Shown: positions 49,089 to 57,475 of the stretch, piece by piece | Position numbering within the stretch: the first letter of the stretch is position 1 | How the letters are laid out: the number at the start of each line of letters is the position of its first letter | DNA from: Massilia sp. Root133 | GTDB lineage: Bacteria > Pseudomonadota > Gammaproteobacteria > Burkholderiales > Burkholderiaceae_D | Assembly: GCF_001426525.1 (NCBI RefSeq) | Contig: NZ_LMEW01000001.1 | Coordinates: 252,978-316,977 of the forward strand | Direction of reading: 5' to 3' | Length of the DNA stretch: 64,000 bases | Made by a program: the position numbers and the translations under genes | The notes under the pieces: generated by a model | Told to the model about the DNA's origin: nothing | Database searches by the model: none | The model's input: only the letters and a program-made list of their open reading frames with translations

Positions 49089-50059
49089 GCATTACGGAAA
49101 CCGACGCAAAAGCCCTGGGCAAGGTCGGCGTGCTGTTCGGCGGCCGGTCCGCCGAGCGCGAGATTTCGCTGATTTCGGGCAACGGCGTGCTGCAGGCGCT
49201 GAAATCGAAAGGCATAGACGCGCATGCGTTCGACCCGGCCGAGCGCTCGCTGGCCGAACTGGCGGCGGAAGACTTCGACCGCGTGTTCATCGCGCTGCAC
49301 GGCCGCTACGGCGAGGACGGCACGCTGCAGGGCGCGCTGGAACTGCTGGGCATCCCGTACACGGGCAGCGGCGTGATGGCATCGAGCGTCGGCATGGACA
49401 AGGTCACGACCAAGATCGTGTGGCTGGCGGCCGGCGTGCCGACGCCGCGTTACGTCACCATCGCGGCCGGTGCGAACGTCGACACGGACGCCATCGTCGC
49501 CGAACTGGGCCTGCCGCTGATCGTCAAGCCGCCGCTGGAAGGTTCCACCATCGGCATCACCAAGGTGCTTGATGCCGCCGGCCTGCAGGCCGCCGTCGAC
49601 CTGGCGCGCCAGTACGACAAGGTGGTGCTGGTCGAGCAGTTCATCCAGGGCCGCGAATTTTCCGTGCCGGTGCTGGGCAGCGGCCCGACCGCGCGCGCGC
49701 TGCCGATCGTGGAGATCGTCGCGCCCGAGGGCAATTACGACTACCAGAACAAGTACTTCACGGACGACACCAAGTACCACTGCCCGGCGCCGCTCGACGC
49801 GGCGACGACGGCCGCGATCCAGGCGCACGTGGTGAACGCGTACCGCGCGCTCGGCTGCGACGGCTGGAGCCGCATCGACGTGCTGCTGCGCGCGTCGGAC
49901 AATGCGCCGTTCCTGCTGGAGGTGAACACGTCGCCGGGCATGACGACGCACTCGCTCGTGCCGATGGCGGCTCGCGCCGAGGGCACGAGCTACGAAGACC
50001 TGTGCGTGGACATCCTGCGCTCCGCCAGCTTGAAAGCTGGTCAGGTGAAGAAGGGATAA
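49085..50059 (+). CDS. ddlB: D-alanine:D-alanine ligase
   Basis: This is a 324-residue ATP-grasp ligase that makes the D-Ala-D-Ala used by MurF. It shows [49 protein letters not shown] and [20 protein letters not shown] 49085 overlaps the murC stop. It stands in its usual place between murC and ftsQ. Confidence 0.96.
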   Translation: MSITETDAKALGKVGVLFGGRSAEREISLISGNGVLQALKSKGIDAHAFDPAERSLAELAAEDFDRVFIALHGRYGEDGTLQGALELLGIPYTGSGVMASSVGMDKVTTKIVWLAAGVPTPRYVTIAAGANVDTDAIVAELGLPLIVKPPLEGSTIGITKVLDAAGLQAAVDLARQYDKVVLVEQFIQGREFSVPVLGSGPTARALPIVEIVAPEGNYDYQNKYFTDDTKYHCPAPLDAATTAAIQAHVVNAYRALGCDGWSRIDVLLRASDNAPFLLEVNTSPGMTTHSLVPMAARAEGTSYEDLCVDILRSASLKAGQVKKG

Positions 50060-50068
50060 GGAAGCAAA

Positions 50069-50896
50069 ATGTGGCATGACGTGCGAGCTCTGAATGCAAC
50101 CGCCAGCGCGCTCACCGCGCTGGTGGCGCTCGCGTGCGTGGCGTCGGGATTGTGGTGGCTGTCGCAGCGCCCGATGTTCACCTTGCGCGCGGTGCGGGTC
50201 GAGAGCATGTACGGGCTGGACCTGCAGCACGTGAACGAGCTGACGGTGCGTAACGGGGTGCTCGGGAAGATCAGCGGTAACTTCTTCACGACCGACCTCG
50301 AACAGGTACGCACCACCTTCGAGGCCGTGCCGTGGGTGCGCAAGGCGAGCGTACGCCGCGAGTGGCCGAACCAGTTGATCGTGCAGGTGGAAGAGCACGA
50401 GGCGCTCGGCACCTGGGGCGAGGACGGCAAGCTGTTGTCGGTGAAGGGCGATGTGTTCACGGCCAACCTTGGCGAGGCCGAGACCGACGAGGACCACGCA
50501 CTGCCTGCGTTCGATGGTCCTCCCGGCAGCGAGAAGGAAGTGCTCACGCGCTTCGCGGAACTGCGCCGCTGGTTCGCGCCGATCCGCCTGGTGCCGGAGT
50601 CGATCAACCTGTCGAACCGTTACGCCTGGACCGTGAAGCTGAACAACGGCATGAGCGTGGAGCTGGGACGCGAGAAGGACAAGGACACGCTGCACGGGCG
50701 CGTGCAGCGGCTGGTGAGCATTTACCCCCAGCTGGTGGCTAGACTGCAGGAGGGGCGCATCGATACGATCGACATGCGCTATCCGAACGGTCTGGCGCTG
50801 TCCTCGGCGGCATTGACCGTGCCGGCGGATGCGACCAAGCCCGTGAAGGCGGCAGTGAAGAAAAAAACAAATACCAAAACTACAAAGCAGATCTAA
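50069..50896 (+). CDS. ftsQ: Cell division protein FtsQ
   Basis: This is a 275-residue bitopic divisome scaffold. A short cytoplasmic part is followed by a membrane helix at about residues 12-32 (LTALVALACVASGLWWL). The POTRA domain reads FTLRAVRVESMYGLDLQHV and PWVRKASVRREWPNQLIVQV (edges). The beta domain ends about residue 245, and the last residues are Lys/Thr-rich (VKKKTNTKTTKQI). It starts 9 nt after ddlB. Confidence 0.94.
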   Translation: MWHDVRALNATASALTALVALACVASGLWWLSQRPMFTLRAVRVESMYGLDLQHVNELTVRNGVLGKISGNFFTTDLEQVRTTFEAVPWVRKASVRREWPNQLIVQVEEHEALGTWGEDGKLLSVKGDVFTANLGEAETDEDHALPAFDGPPGSEKEVLTRFAELRRWFAPIRLVPESINLSNRYAWTVKLNNGMSVELGREKDKDTLHGRVQRLVSIYPQLVARLQEGRIDTIDMRYPNGLALSSAALTVPADATKPVKAAVKKKTNTKTTKQI

Positions 50897-50917
50897 TTTA
50901 AGCAGGCGACAGCAAAC

Positions 50918-52150
50918 ATGACAAAAGACGCGAAGAACCTGATCGTCGGCCTCGACATCGGTACCTCGAAGGTAGTGGCGGTGGTGGCCGAGGTGATGGC
51001 CGACGGGCGCCACGAGGTGATCGGACTGGGCCAGCACGAGTCCAAGGGTTTGAAGAAGGGCGTTGTCGTCAACATCGAAGCGACCGTCGAATCCATCCAG
51101 CGCGCGCTCGAGGAAGCCGAGCTGATGGCCGACTGCAAGATCCGCAACGTGTATGCGGGGATCGCCGGCAGCCATATCCGCTCGTTCAACTCGAGCGGGA
51201 TGGTCGCCATCAAGGACAAGGAAGTGACGGCCACGGACGTGGCGCGCGTGATCGAGACGGCGAAGGCCGTGAACATCCCGACCGACCAGCAGCTGCTGCA
51301 CACGGTGCCGCAGGAATTCATCGTCGACAACCAGGAAGACGTGCGCGAGCCGATCGGCATGAGCGGCATCCGCCTCGAGGTGCGCGTGCACATCGTCACC
51401 GGTGCGGTGTCCGCGGTCCAGAATATTGTAAAGTGCGTGCGCCGCTGCGGCCTCGAGGTCTCGGACCTGATCCTGCAGCCGATGGCGTCGGCCGATTCCG
51501 TGCTGACGAACGACGAGAAGGAACTGGGCGTCGTGCTGATCGACATCGGCGGCGGCACCACCGACATCGCGGTGTTCAGCGACGGCGCGATCCGCCACAC
51601 GGCCGTGCTGCCGATCGCCGGCGACCAGATCACGAGCGACATCGCGATGGCGCTGCGCACGCCGACGGGCGAGGCGGAAGAGATCAAGATCCGCTACGGC
51701 GTGGCCAAGCAGGTGCTGGCCGATCCGGGCGAGTCGCTGGAAGTGCCGGGCCTCGGCGACCGCGGTCCGCGTTCGCTGTCGCGCCAGGCGCTGGCTGCCG
51801 TGATCGAGCCGCGCGTGGAAGAACTGTTCGCGATGGTGCACCAGGTCGTGCGCGAGTCCGGCTACGAAGGCGTGCTCTCGTCGGGCATCGTGCTGACGGG
51901 CGGTTCGTCGATCATGCCGGGCATGATCGAAATGGCGGAAGACATCTTCCTGAAGCCGGCGCGCCTCGGCACGCCGGAATACCGCGGCCAACTGGCGGAC
52001 GTCGTGCGCAGCCCGCGCTACGCGACGGTCCTCGGTCTGCTGCTGGAAGCGAAAAAACAGTACCTGCGCGGTCATATCGTCACCCGTCAGGACGGGTCGG
52101 TGAAGGCAGTGTGGCAACGAATGAAAGAGTGGTTCCTCGGGAATTTCTGA
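50918..52150 (+). CDS. ftsA: Cell division protein FtsA
   Basis: This is a 410-residue actin-like ATPase that tethers FtsZ to the membrane. It has LIVGLDIGTSKVVAVV at the N-terminus, LIDIGGGTTDIAVF in the middle (phosphate loop), and GIVLTGGSSIMPGM. The amphipathic C-terminal anchor is WQRMKEWFLGNF. It starts 21 nt after ftsQ; a 217-nt leader separates it from ftsZ. Confidence 0.96.
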   Translation: MTKDAKNLIVGLDIGTSKVVAVVAEVMADGRHEVIGLGQHESKGLKKGVVVNIEATVESIQRALEEAELMADCKIRNVYAGIAGSHIRSFNSSGMVAIKDKEVTATDVARVIETAKAVNIPTDQQLLHTVPQEFIVDNQEDVREPIGMSGIRLEVRVHIVTGAVSAVQNIVKCVRRCGLEVSDLILQPMASADSVLTNDEKELGVVLIDIGGGTTDIAVFSDGAIRHTAVLPIAGDQITSDIAMALRTPTGEAEEIKIRYGVAKQVLADPGESLEVPGLGDRGPRSLSRQALAAVIEPRVEELFAMVHQVVRESGYEGVLSSGIVLTGGSSIMPGMIEMAEDIFLKPARLGTPEYRGQLADVVRSPRYATVLGLLLEAKKQYLRGHIVTRQDGSVKAVWQRMKEWFLGNF

Positions 52151-52291
52151 GGCGGCGGAGGACCGCAGCGCGCGTGAGCCAGGATGGGAACAACGTAAAC
52201 GCAACGGGTGGCGGGTTTTTCGGAGTTGTTGTAACAGCTAGTAGCAGATTTGCTTGGTAACGGACACGAAACATTTTTAAAATAGTGGCGC

Positions 52292-52361
52292 GTTTCCAAT
52301 CTCGAGCCCTGGCTTCTTGTGCGAGGATTCGGGCTTGGAAACGGCTCATCGAGATTAGGAG
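52292..52361 (+). promoter_or_regulatory. Structured leader before ftsZ with two competing pairings
   Basis: GTTTCCAA (52292-52299) can pair with TTGGAAAC (52335-52342), with GCCC/GGGC inside. Alternatively AATCTCGA (52298-52305) can pair with TCGAGATT (52349-52356), which touches the AGGAG ribosome site at 52357-52361. The two pairings cross and share bases, so only one can form at a time. A regulatory effect on ftsZ translation is inferred. Confidence 0.4.
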
Positions 52362-52367
52362 TTCATC

Positions 52368-53567
52368 ATGGAGTTCGATATGGTCGATAACGCAGCATTG
52401 GGCACGGTCATCAAGGTCGTCGGCGTTGGCGGCGCGGGTGGCAATGCGGTCCAGCATATGATCAACAAGGGCGTCGCCGGCGTGGAGTTCATCGCGGCGA
52501 ATACCGACGCCCAGGCGCTGGCCGCATCCAGCGCCCACAACATCATCCAGATCGGCGAGTCCGGCCTGGGTGCGGGCATGCGTCCGGAAATCGGCCGCCA
52601 GCTGGCCGAGCAATCGCGCATGCGCATCGAAGACGCGCTGCGCGGTGCGCACATGGTCTTCATCGCCGCCGGCATGGGCGGCGGCACGGGCACCGGCGCC
52701 GCGCCGATCGTCGCGGAAGTCGCCAAGAGCCTGGGCGCGCTGACCGTGGCCGTCGTCTCGAAGCCGTTCTCGTACGAAGGCCAGAAGTGCATGGACGTCG
52801 CGGAAAACGGCCTGAACGAACTGACCAAGCACGTCGACTCCTTGATCGTCATCCTGAACGAGAAGCTGGAAGACATCTATGAAGACGAATCGATGCTGGA
52901 CTGGATGAAGCATGCGGACGATGTGCTGAACAACGCCGTCGCCGGTATCGCCGAGATCATCAACGTCCCGGGCCACATCAACGTCGACTTCAACGACGTG
53001 AAGACCATCATGAGCGAGCAGGGCAAGGCCATGATGGGCACCGCGACCGCGTCGGGCGTCGACCGCGCACGCATCGCCGCCGAACAGGCCGTCGCTTCGC
53101 CGCTGCTGGACGGCATCGACCTGTCGGGCGCGAAGGGCGTGCTGGTGAACGTCACCGCATCGCGCGGCCTGAAAGGCAAGGAGATCAAGGAAGTCATGGC
53201 CGCCGTGCGCGCCTTCGCTGCACCGGACGCCGCGATCGCACAAGGCATTGCCTACGACGACGAGATGGGCGACGAACTGCGCGTGACCGTCGTCGCGACG
53301 GGCCTGGGCAAGAACAAGGCCAACATCTCGCTGGTGCAGCCGCAGCAGGTGCTGCGCACCGGCACGTACGGCGCGCCGATGATGTCGGGCACCCCGGGCG
53401 TGACGGCCGGCGTGACCATGGGTACGGCGACCGCCGGCGCAATGGACGGCATGAAGCAGCCGGCCGTGTGGCGCCGCGAGCAGGCCTCCGAGCAGGTGCG
53501 CGCGATGCAGAACAACGGTGTCGAGACCTACGACATCCCGGCGTTCCTGCGCAAGCAGGCCGACTGA
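52368..53567 (+). CDS. ftsZ: Cell division protein FtsZ
   Basis: This is a 399-residue tubulin-like GTPase that forms the Z ring. It has VIKVVGVGGAGGNAVQHM at the N-terminus, the tubulin signature GGGTGTGAAPIVAE, and the T7 loop NVDFNDVKTIM with the catalytic Asp. A variable Gly/Met-rich linker follows. The conserved C-terminal peptide DIPAFLRKQAD binds FtsA. ATG 52368 follows AGGAG. A terminator follows at 53614, ending the dcw transcript. Confidence 0.97.
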   Translation: MEFDMVDNAALGTVIKVVGVGGAGGNAVQHMINKGVAGVEFIAANTDAQALAASSAHNIIQIGESGLGAGMRPEIGRQLAEQSRMRIEDALRGAHMVFIAAGMGGGTGTGAAPIVAEVAKSLGALTVAVVSKPFSYEGQKCMDVAENGLNELTKHVDSLIVILNEKLEDIYEDESMLDWMKHADDVLNNAVAGIAEIINVPGHINVDFNDVKTIMSEQGKAMMGTATASGVDRARIAAEQAVASPLLDGIDLSGAKGVLVNVTASRGLKGKEIKEVMAAVRAFAAPDAAIAQGIAYDDEMGDELRVTVVATGLGKNKANISLVQPQQVLRTGTYGAPMMSGTPGVTAGVTMGTATAGAMDGMKQPAVWRREQASEQVRAMQNNGVETYDIPAFLRKQAD

Positions 53568-53613
53568 GTAGCAGACTCCAACGCCGGCTGACCACCGGCG
53601 CTCCATGATGCGG

Positions 53614-53650
53614 GGCCAGGCTGTTCCAAGCAGCCTGGCCTTTCGTTTTT
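53614..53650 (+). terminator. Rho-independent terminator after ftsZ
   Basis: GGCCAGGCTG (53614-53623) pairs with CAGCCTGGCC (53631-53640) around seven bases, followed by TTTCGTTTTT. It marks the end of the dcw cluster. Confidence 0.88.
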
Positions 53651-53653
53651 GAG

Positions 53654-53725
53654 AACCGGGGTCAGAGCCCGATTTTTGGAAACAGCTCCCAGGCAGTTGC
53701 CAAAATAAGGGCTCTGACCCCGGTT
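53654..53725. repeat. Long inverted repeat with perfect 17-bp arms between ftsZ and peroxiredoxin
   Basis: AACCGGGGTCAGAGCCC (53654-53670) is the exact reverse complement of the bases at 53709-53725, with 38 bases between them. The element is 72 bp. The GGGGTCAGAGCCC core resembles repeats widely scattered in betaproteobacteria (recalled, not checked). It could be a non-autonomous element, and read as RNA it would form a strong hairpin before the peroxiredoxin gene. Confidence 0.75.
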
Positions 53726-53778
53726 TGGTCTGGATCGGGCATACTTGCGGGTTCTTGAAACTTGAAAGGAATACCACC

Positions 53779-54282
53779 ATGACGATCCAGATCGGCGACC
53801 GCCTGCCGGAAGGCGCCCTGCAAGAATTCATCGACATCGAAACCGAAGGCTGCGCGCTCGGTCCGAACACGTTCAACGTGGCCGACCTGGTGAAGGGCAA
53901 GACCATCGCCATCTTCGGCCTGCCGGGCGCCTTCACCCCGACCTGCTCCGCGCAGCACCTGCCCGGCTACATCCAGCTGGCCGACCAGCTGAAAGCCAAG
54001 GGCGTCGACGAGATCTGGTGCATCTCGGTGAACGACGCGTTCGTGATGGGCGCCTGGGGCCGCGACCAGAAGGCCACCGGCATCGTCCGCATGATGGCCG
54101 ACGGCAGCGCCACGTTCACCAAGGCGCTGGGCCTGGAATTCGACCTCGTCGCCAAGGGCTTCGGCGTGCGCTCCAAGCGCTACTCGATGCTGGTGCAGGA
54201 CGGCGTCGTCAAGCAGCTGAACATCGAGAGCGGCGGCTTCGACGTGTCGTCGGCCGAAACGCTCCTGAAGCAACTGGGCTGA
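53779..54282 (+). CDS. Peroxiredoxin, Prx5 type
   Basis: This is a 167-residue thiol peroxidase reducing H2O2 and organic peroxides. The active-site loop is PGAFTPTCS with the peroxidatic Cys. Conserved EIWCISVNDAFVMGAWG is characteristic of the Prx5/glutaredoxin-linked group. The ATG at 53779 follows AAAGGA. Its place after ftsZ is common in Burkholderiales, so this is not an insertion. Confidence 0.92.
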   Translation: MTIQIGDRLPEGALQEFIDIETEGCALGPNTFNVADLVKGKTIAIFGLPGAFTPTCSAQHLPGYIQLADQLKAKGVDEIWCISVNDAFVMGAWGRDQKATGIVRMMADGSATFTKALGLEFDLVAKGFGVRSKRYSMLVQDGVVKQLNIESGGFDVSSAETLLKQLG

Positions 54283-54284
54283 TC

Positions 54285-54734
54285 TTGATCGTCAACGCCG
54301 AAACGCCGGACCAGCCCGAGGTGCGCGACATGCTCGCGCGTCTCGACGCGTACTGCGCCGCGCTGTATCCGGCCGAGAGCAACCACCTGATGGACATCGC
54401 GTCGCTGATGCAGGGCGACGCGCTGTTCCTCGTCGCGCGCGACGTCGACGGCGCGGCGGTCGGGTGCGCGGCCCTCGTCAACAAGCAGGAGTATGGTGAG
54501 GTCAAGCGCATGTTCGTGGACGAGCGCAAGCGCGGCCTCGGGACGGGCCGCAAGCTGCTCGAGCACCTCGTGATGTTCGCGCGGATGTCCGGCCTGTCGG
54601 TGTTGCGCCTGGAGACGGGCATTCACCAGCCGGAAGCCATCGGTTTGTACGAGCGTCTCGGCTTCGAGCGCCGCGCGCCGTTCGGCGATTACCGGGAGGA
54701 TCCGCTGTCGCTGTTCATGGAGATGCGCCTTTGA
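54285..54734 (+). CDS. GNAT-family N-acetyltransferase
   Basis: This is a 149-residue GNAT protein. The acetyl-CoA pyrophosphate loop is RKRGLGTGRKLLEHL, preceded by VKRMFVDE. The C-terminal GLYERLGFERRAPFGDY is typical of small-molecule acetyltransferases (YiiD/PhnO-like). TTG at 54285, two bases after the peroxiredoxin stop, is the likely start; the ribosome site is weak and translational coupling is possible. It overlaps the exporter gene by four bases. Confidence 0.82.
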   Translation: MIVNAETPDQPEVRDMLARLDAYCAALYPAESNHLMDIASLMQGDALFLVARDVDGAAVGCAALVNKQEYGEVKRMFVDERKRGLGTGRKLLEHLVMFARMSGLSVLRLETGIHQPEAIGLYERLGFERRAPFGDYREDPLSLFMEMRL

Positions 54735-55612
54735 GTCGCCTCGCCGGCAACATGCGGAGCATCCGCGCGATGCTGGTCTGCGTCGCCATGTTCTCCATCA
54801 TGGACATGACGATGAAGCTGCTGTCCGCGCACTTCCCGGCGCTGCAGGTGGCGGCGATCCGCGCGCTGTCCGCGCTGCCGCTCGTCGGTGCGTACCTGTT
54901 CTGGCGCGGCGGGCAGCGGTCGCTGCTGCGCATCCGCTGGCCGCTGCACCTGCTGCGCGGCGCCATCGGCATCGCGATGCTGGCGCTGTTCACGTACGGC
55001 CTCAAGACGCTGTCGCTGGCCGAGGCGTATTCGATCTTCTTCATCGGCCCGATCCTGATCACCGTGCTGTCCGTGTTCGTGCTGGGCGAGCGCGTGAACG
55101 GCGCGCGCTGGATCGCGATCGGCGTCGGCATGGCGGGCGTGCTCGTCGTGCTGCGGCCGACCGGCGCCGGCTTTTTCTCGCTGGGCGGACTCGCCGTGCT
55201 GACCGCGGCCGTGTGCTATGCCGTGTCGGCCGTCGCCGGACGCGTGCTCGCGCGCACGGACCGGGGCGAGCACATGATGTTCTGGCTGATGGTGCTGATG
55301 GCCATCGGTGCAACGCCCATGGCCGCGCCCGCGTGGGTGCCCGTGCAGGCCGAGCACTGGCTGCTGATCCTGATGCTGGCCGTGAGCGGCTTTTTCGGCC
55401 AGCTGGCGCTGACGGAGGCGTTCAGCCACGGCGAGGCGTCCGTGGTGGCGCCGTTCGAGTACACGGCGCTGGCCTGGGGCGTGGCCATCGACTGGCTCAT
55501 GTGGAAAACCTTGCCAGATGAATACACTTTATTGGGTGCCGCCATCATCGTCGGCAGTGGCCTGTACCTGATCCGCCACGAAACCACCCACGCGGAAGCC
55601 GAGCATCCTTGA
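54731..55612 (+). CDS. EamA/DMT-family transporter
   Basis: This is a 293-residue membrane protein with ten predicted helices in two EamA halves, the RhaT/RarD-like drug/metabolite exporter plan. The first half has SIMDMTMKLLSAHFPALQ and SLAEAYSIFFIGPILITV (edges). The second half repeats the layout with FFGQLALTEAFSHGEASVV. TTG 54731 lies within the GNAT stop. The exported compound is unknown. Confidence 0.87.
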   Translation: MSRLAGNMRSIRAMLVCVAMFSIMDMTMKLLSAHFPALQVAAIRALSALPLVGAYLFWRGGQRSLLRIRWPLHLLRGAIGIAMLALFTYGLKTLSLAEAYSIFFIGPILITVLSVFVLGERVNGARWIAIGVGMAGVLVVLRPTGAGFFSLGGLAVLTAAVCYAVSAVAGRVLARTDRGEHMMFWLMVLMAIGATPMAAPAWVPVQAEHWLLILMLAVSGFFGQLALTEAFSHGEASVVAPFEYTALAWGVAIDWLMWKTLPDEYTLLGAAIIVGSGLYLIRHETTHAEAEHP

Positions 55613-55671
55613 AAACGTGGTGTTCCTGCCACCGGGGGCGGCGGTCCCCGGCAAGGCTGTAAACGCTACGA

Positions 55672-55677
55672 TATAAT
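55672..55677 (+). promoter_or_regulatory. Consensus -10 (TATAAT) immediately before lpxC
   Basis: A perfect TATAAT ends 6 bases before the lpxC ATG. Transcription from it would start at or within a base or two of the ATG. No Shine-Dalgarno sequence is present before the ATG, and no good -35 was seen. Confidence 0.45.
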
Positions 55678-55683
55678 CGAACG

Positions 55684-56619
55684 ATGCTCAAACAACGAAC
55701 CATCAAACAACTGGTGCGCACGACAGGTGTCGGTTTGCACTCCGGCACCAAGGTCGAGCTGACCCTGCGTCCGGCGGCCGCCGATACGGGTATCGTGTTC
55801 CGCCGCGTCGATCTCGATCCCATCGTCGAGTTCCCGTCGAATGCCGATATCGTGGGCGATACGCGCATGGCGTCGGTGCTCACACAGGGCGATGCGCGCG
55901 TCTCGACCGTCGAGCACCTGATGTCGGCCTGCGCCGGCCTCGGCATCGACAACCTGTACGTCGACGTCACGGCCGAAGAGATCCCGATCATGGACGGTTC
56001 CGCGTCGTCGTTCGTCTTCCTGCTGCAGCAGGCGGGCGTGCAGGAGCAGGCCGTACCCAAGAAATTCATCCGCGTGCTGAAACCCGTGGAAGTCCGTCAG
56101 GGCAGCGGTGCCAACGAGAAATGGGCGCGCCTGAGCCCGTACGACGGCTTCAAGCTCGACTTCTTCATCGAATTCAACCACCCGGCCGTGGACGGCACGA
56201 CGCAGCGCGCGATCGTCGACTTCGGCAAGGTCTCGTACGTGCACGACGTGGCGCGCGCCCGCACGTTCGGCTTCATGCAGGACGTGGAAAGCCTGCGCGG
56301 CATGGGTCTGGCGCGCGGCGGCTCGCTGGAAAACGCGATCGTGATGGACGAGTACCGCATCCTGAATGCGGACGGCCTGCGCTACGACGACGAGTTCGTG
56401 CGCCATAAAATCCTCGACGCGATCGGCGACCTGTATCTCGTCGGCTCGCCGCTGCTGGCCAGCTACGAGGCGCACAAGTCGGGCCACGGCCTGAACAACC
56501 TGCTGCTGCGCGAGCTGCTGGCGCATCCGGATTCGTACGAGATCGTGACGTTCGATGCGCAGGAGCGGGCGCCGGTGTCCTACGGCGCGCAGATGGAAAG
56601 GGAGTGGGCGCTGACCTAA
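55684..56619 (+). CDS. lpxC: UDP-3-O-acyl-N-acetylglucosamine deacetylase LpxC
   Basis: This is a 311-residue zinc deacetylase committing carbon to lipid A. It has [21 protein letters not shown] at the N-terminus (edges MLKQRT and GVGLHSG) and the zinc-ligand His in STVEHLMSA. It also has IPIMDGSAS, then [12 protein letters not shown] with His and Asp ligands, and [12 protein letters not shown] with the catalytic His. The N-terminus matches the family exactly, so the ATG is firm even though it lacks a ribosome site. Confidence 0.96.
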   Translation: MLKQRTIKQLVRTTGVGLHSGTKVELTLRPAAADTGIVFRRVDLDPIVEFPSNADIVGDTRMASVLTQGDARVSTVEHLMSACAGLGIDNLYVDVTAEEIPIMDGSASSFVFLLQQAGVQEQAVPKKFIRVLKPVEVRQGSGANEKWARLSPYDGFKLDFFIEFNHPAVDGTTQRAIVDFGKVSYVHDVARARTFGFMQDVESLRGMGLARGGSLENAIVMDEYRILNADGLRYDDEFVRHKILDAIGDLYLVGSPLLASYEAHKSGHGLNNLLLRELLAHPDSYEIVTFDAQERAPVSYGAQMEREWALT

Positions 56620-56623
56620 CTGC

Positions 56624-56725
56624 CGTCATTCCCGCTCAGGCGGGAATAGTGCCACTGGCACTATTCCCTCCATACGCCGTGTGCTCGCTGGCTCAGCATG
56701 GGTTCCCGCTTCCGCGGGAACGACG
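56624..56725. repeat. 102-bp palindromic repeat, second copy, after lpxC
   Basis: It begins CGTCATTCCCGCTCAGGCGGGAA and ends TTCCCGCTTCCGCGGGAACGACG, each arm a hairpin (named by edges CGTCATTCCCGC and GCGGGAACGACG). The centre has its own stem AATAGTGCC/GGCACTATT. It lies between the convergent lpxC and DUF721 genes and may end both transcripts. Length equals the murF copy. Confidence 0.8.
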
Positions 56726-56728
56726 TTG

Positions 56729-57229
56729 CTATTTCTTCCGTCTCTCCGCCAGCCTCTTGATTGCCGCGATCAGCGCCGCGTTCTGCGGCGTTTCCGGCAA
56801 CGTTTCCCCCAACTGCTCGAACGCATCCACCGCCGTCGGCGGCAAGGTCAGCGAGGACGGCTTCAGCTCCTCGCGCACGGGCACGTTCGGCCGCATCTGG
56901 ATCTTGATACGCACGTTCTCCACCTGCCATCCCTTTTTCTGCAAACCCGCCTGCAGCTTGGGCAGCTGCTGCTTGAGCTTGGCCGCGACGGCGGAAGAGG
57001 GCACGGCGAGGGTCAGCACGGCATCCTGGAACGACAGCACGTCGCAGCCGGCGTACATCGGCGGCAGGATCACCTTGACGTCGCGCTGCAAATTGCCCAC
57101 GCGCAGGGCGGTCGGCATCAGGGCGGCGAGGCGGTCGTTGGCGCGCAGGAAGTCGGTCGCCACGAACGACGTCTTGCGGTCGCGGGTGCCGTAGATGTGG
57201 AAGGGGCGCTGGTTCGAAGAGGACTGCAT
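56729..57229 (-). CDS. DUF721 family protein
   Basis: This is a 166-residue protein of the DciA-like/DUF721 group common before secA in proteobacteria. The pattern is FLRANDRLAALMPTALRVGNLQRDV near the N-terminus (edges FLRAND and NLQRDV), then LSFQDAVLTLAVPSSAVAAKLKQ and QLPKLQAGLQ, the compact KH-like domain. The C-terminus is basic (AIKRLAERRKK). DciA members help load replicative helicase in bacteria lacking DnaC (established for DciA); whether this protein does so is inferred. ATG 57229 gives the usual length. Confidence 0.8.
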   Translation of the reverse strand: MQSSSNQRPFHIYGTRDRKTSFVATDFLRANDRLAALMPTALRVGNLQRDVKVILPPMYAGCDVLSFQDAVLTLAVPSSAVAAKLKQQLPKLQAGLQKKGWQVENVRIKIQMRPNVPVREELKPSSLTLPPTAVDAFEQLGETLPETPQNAALIAAIKRLAERRKK

Positions 57230-57475
57230 GCTTGGAACATACCACAGCCGCGCCCCCTGTCGCGAAGAATCGTGTGCGCCTGTGTGAAATCGAATGCAGT
57301 TTGATAACATTTTTTGCCAGCCGCACTTGTGATCCGCCGGGCGACCCCCAAGTGTGGCCGGATCGCATGATAAAATCGGTGGCTTTTTGCCATTGGCGCT
57401 CTCGGGGAGATATGTTTTTGCTATCATCCTGGGCTCCTCGGACCTTTTTCGCGGCGTACTTTTGAAGAACACAGC

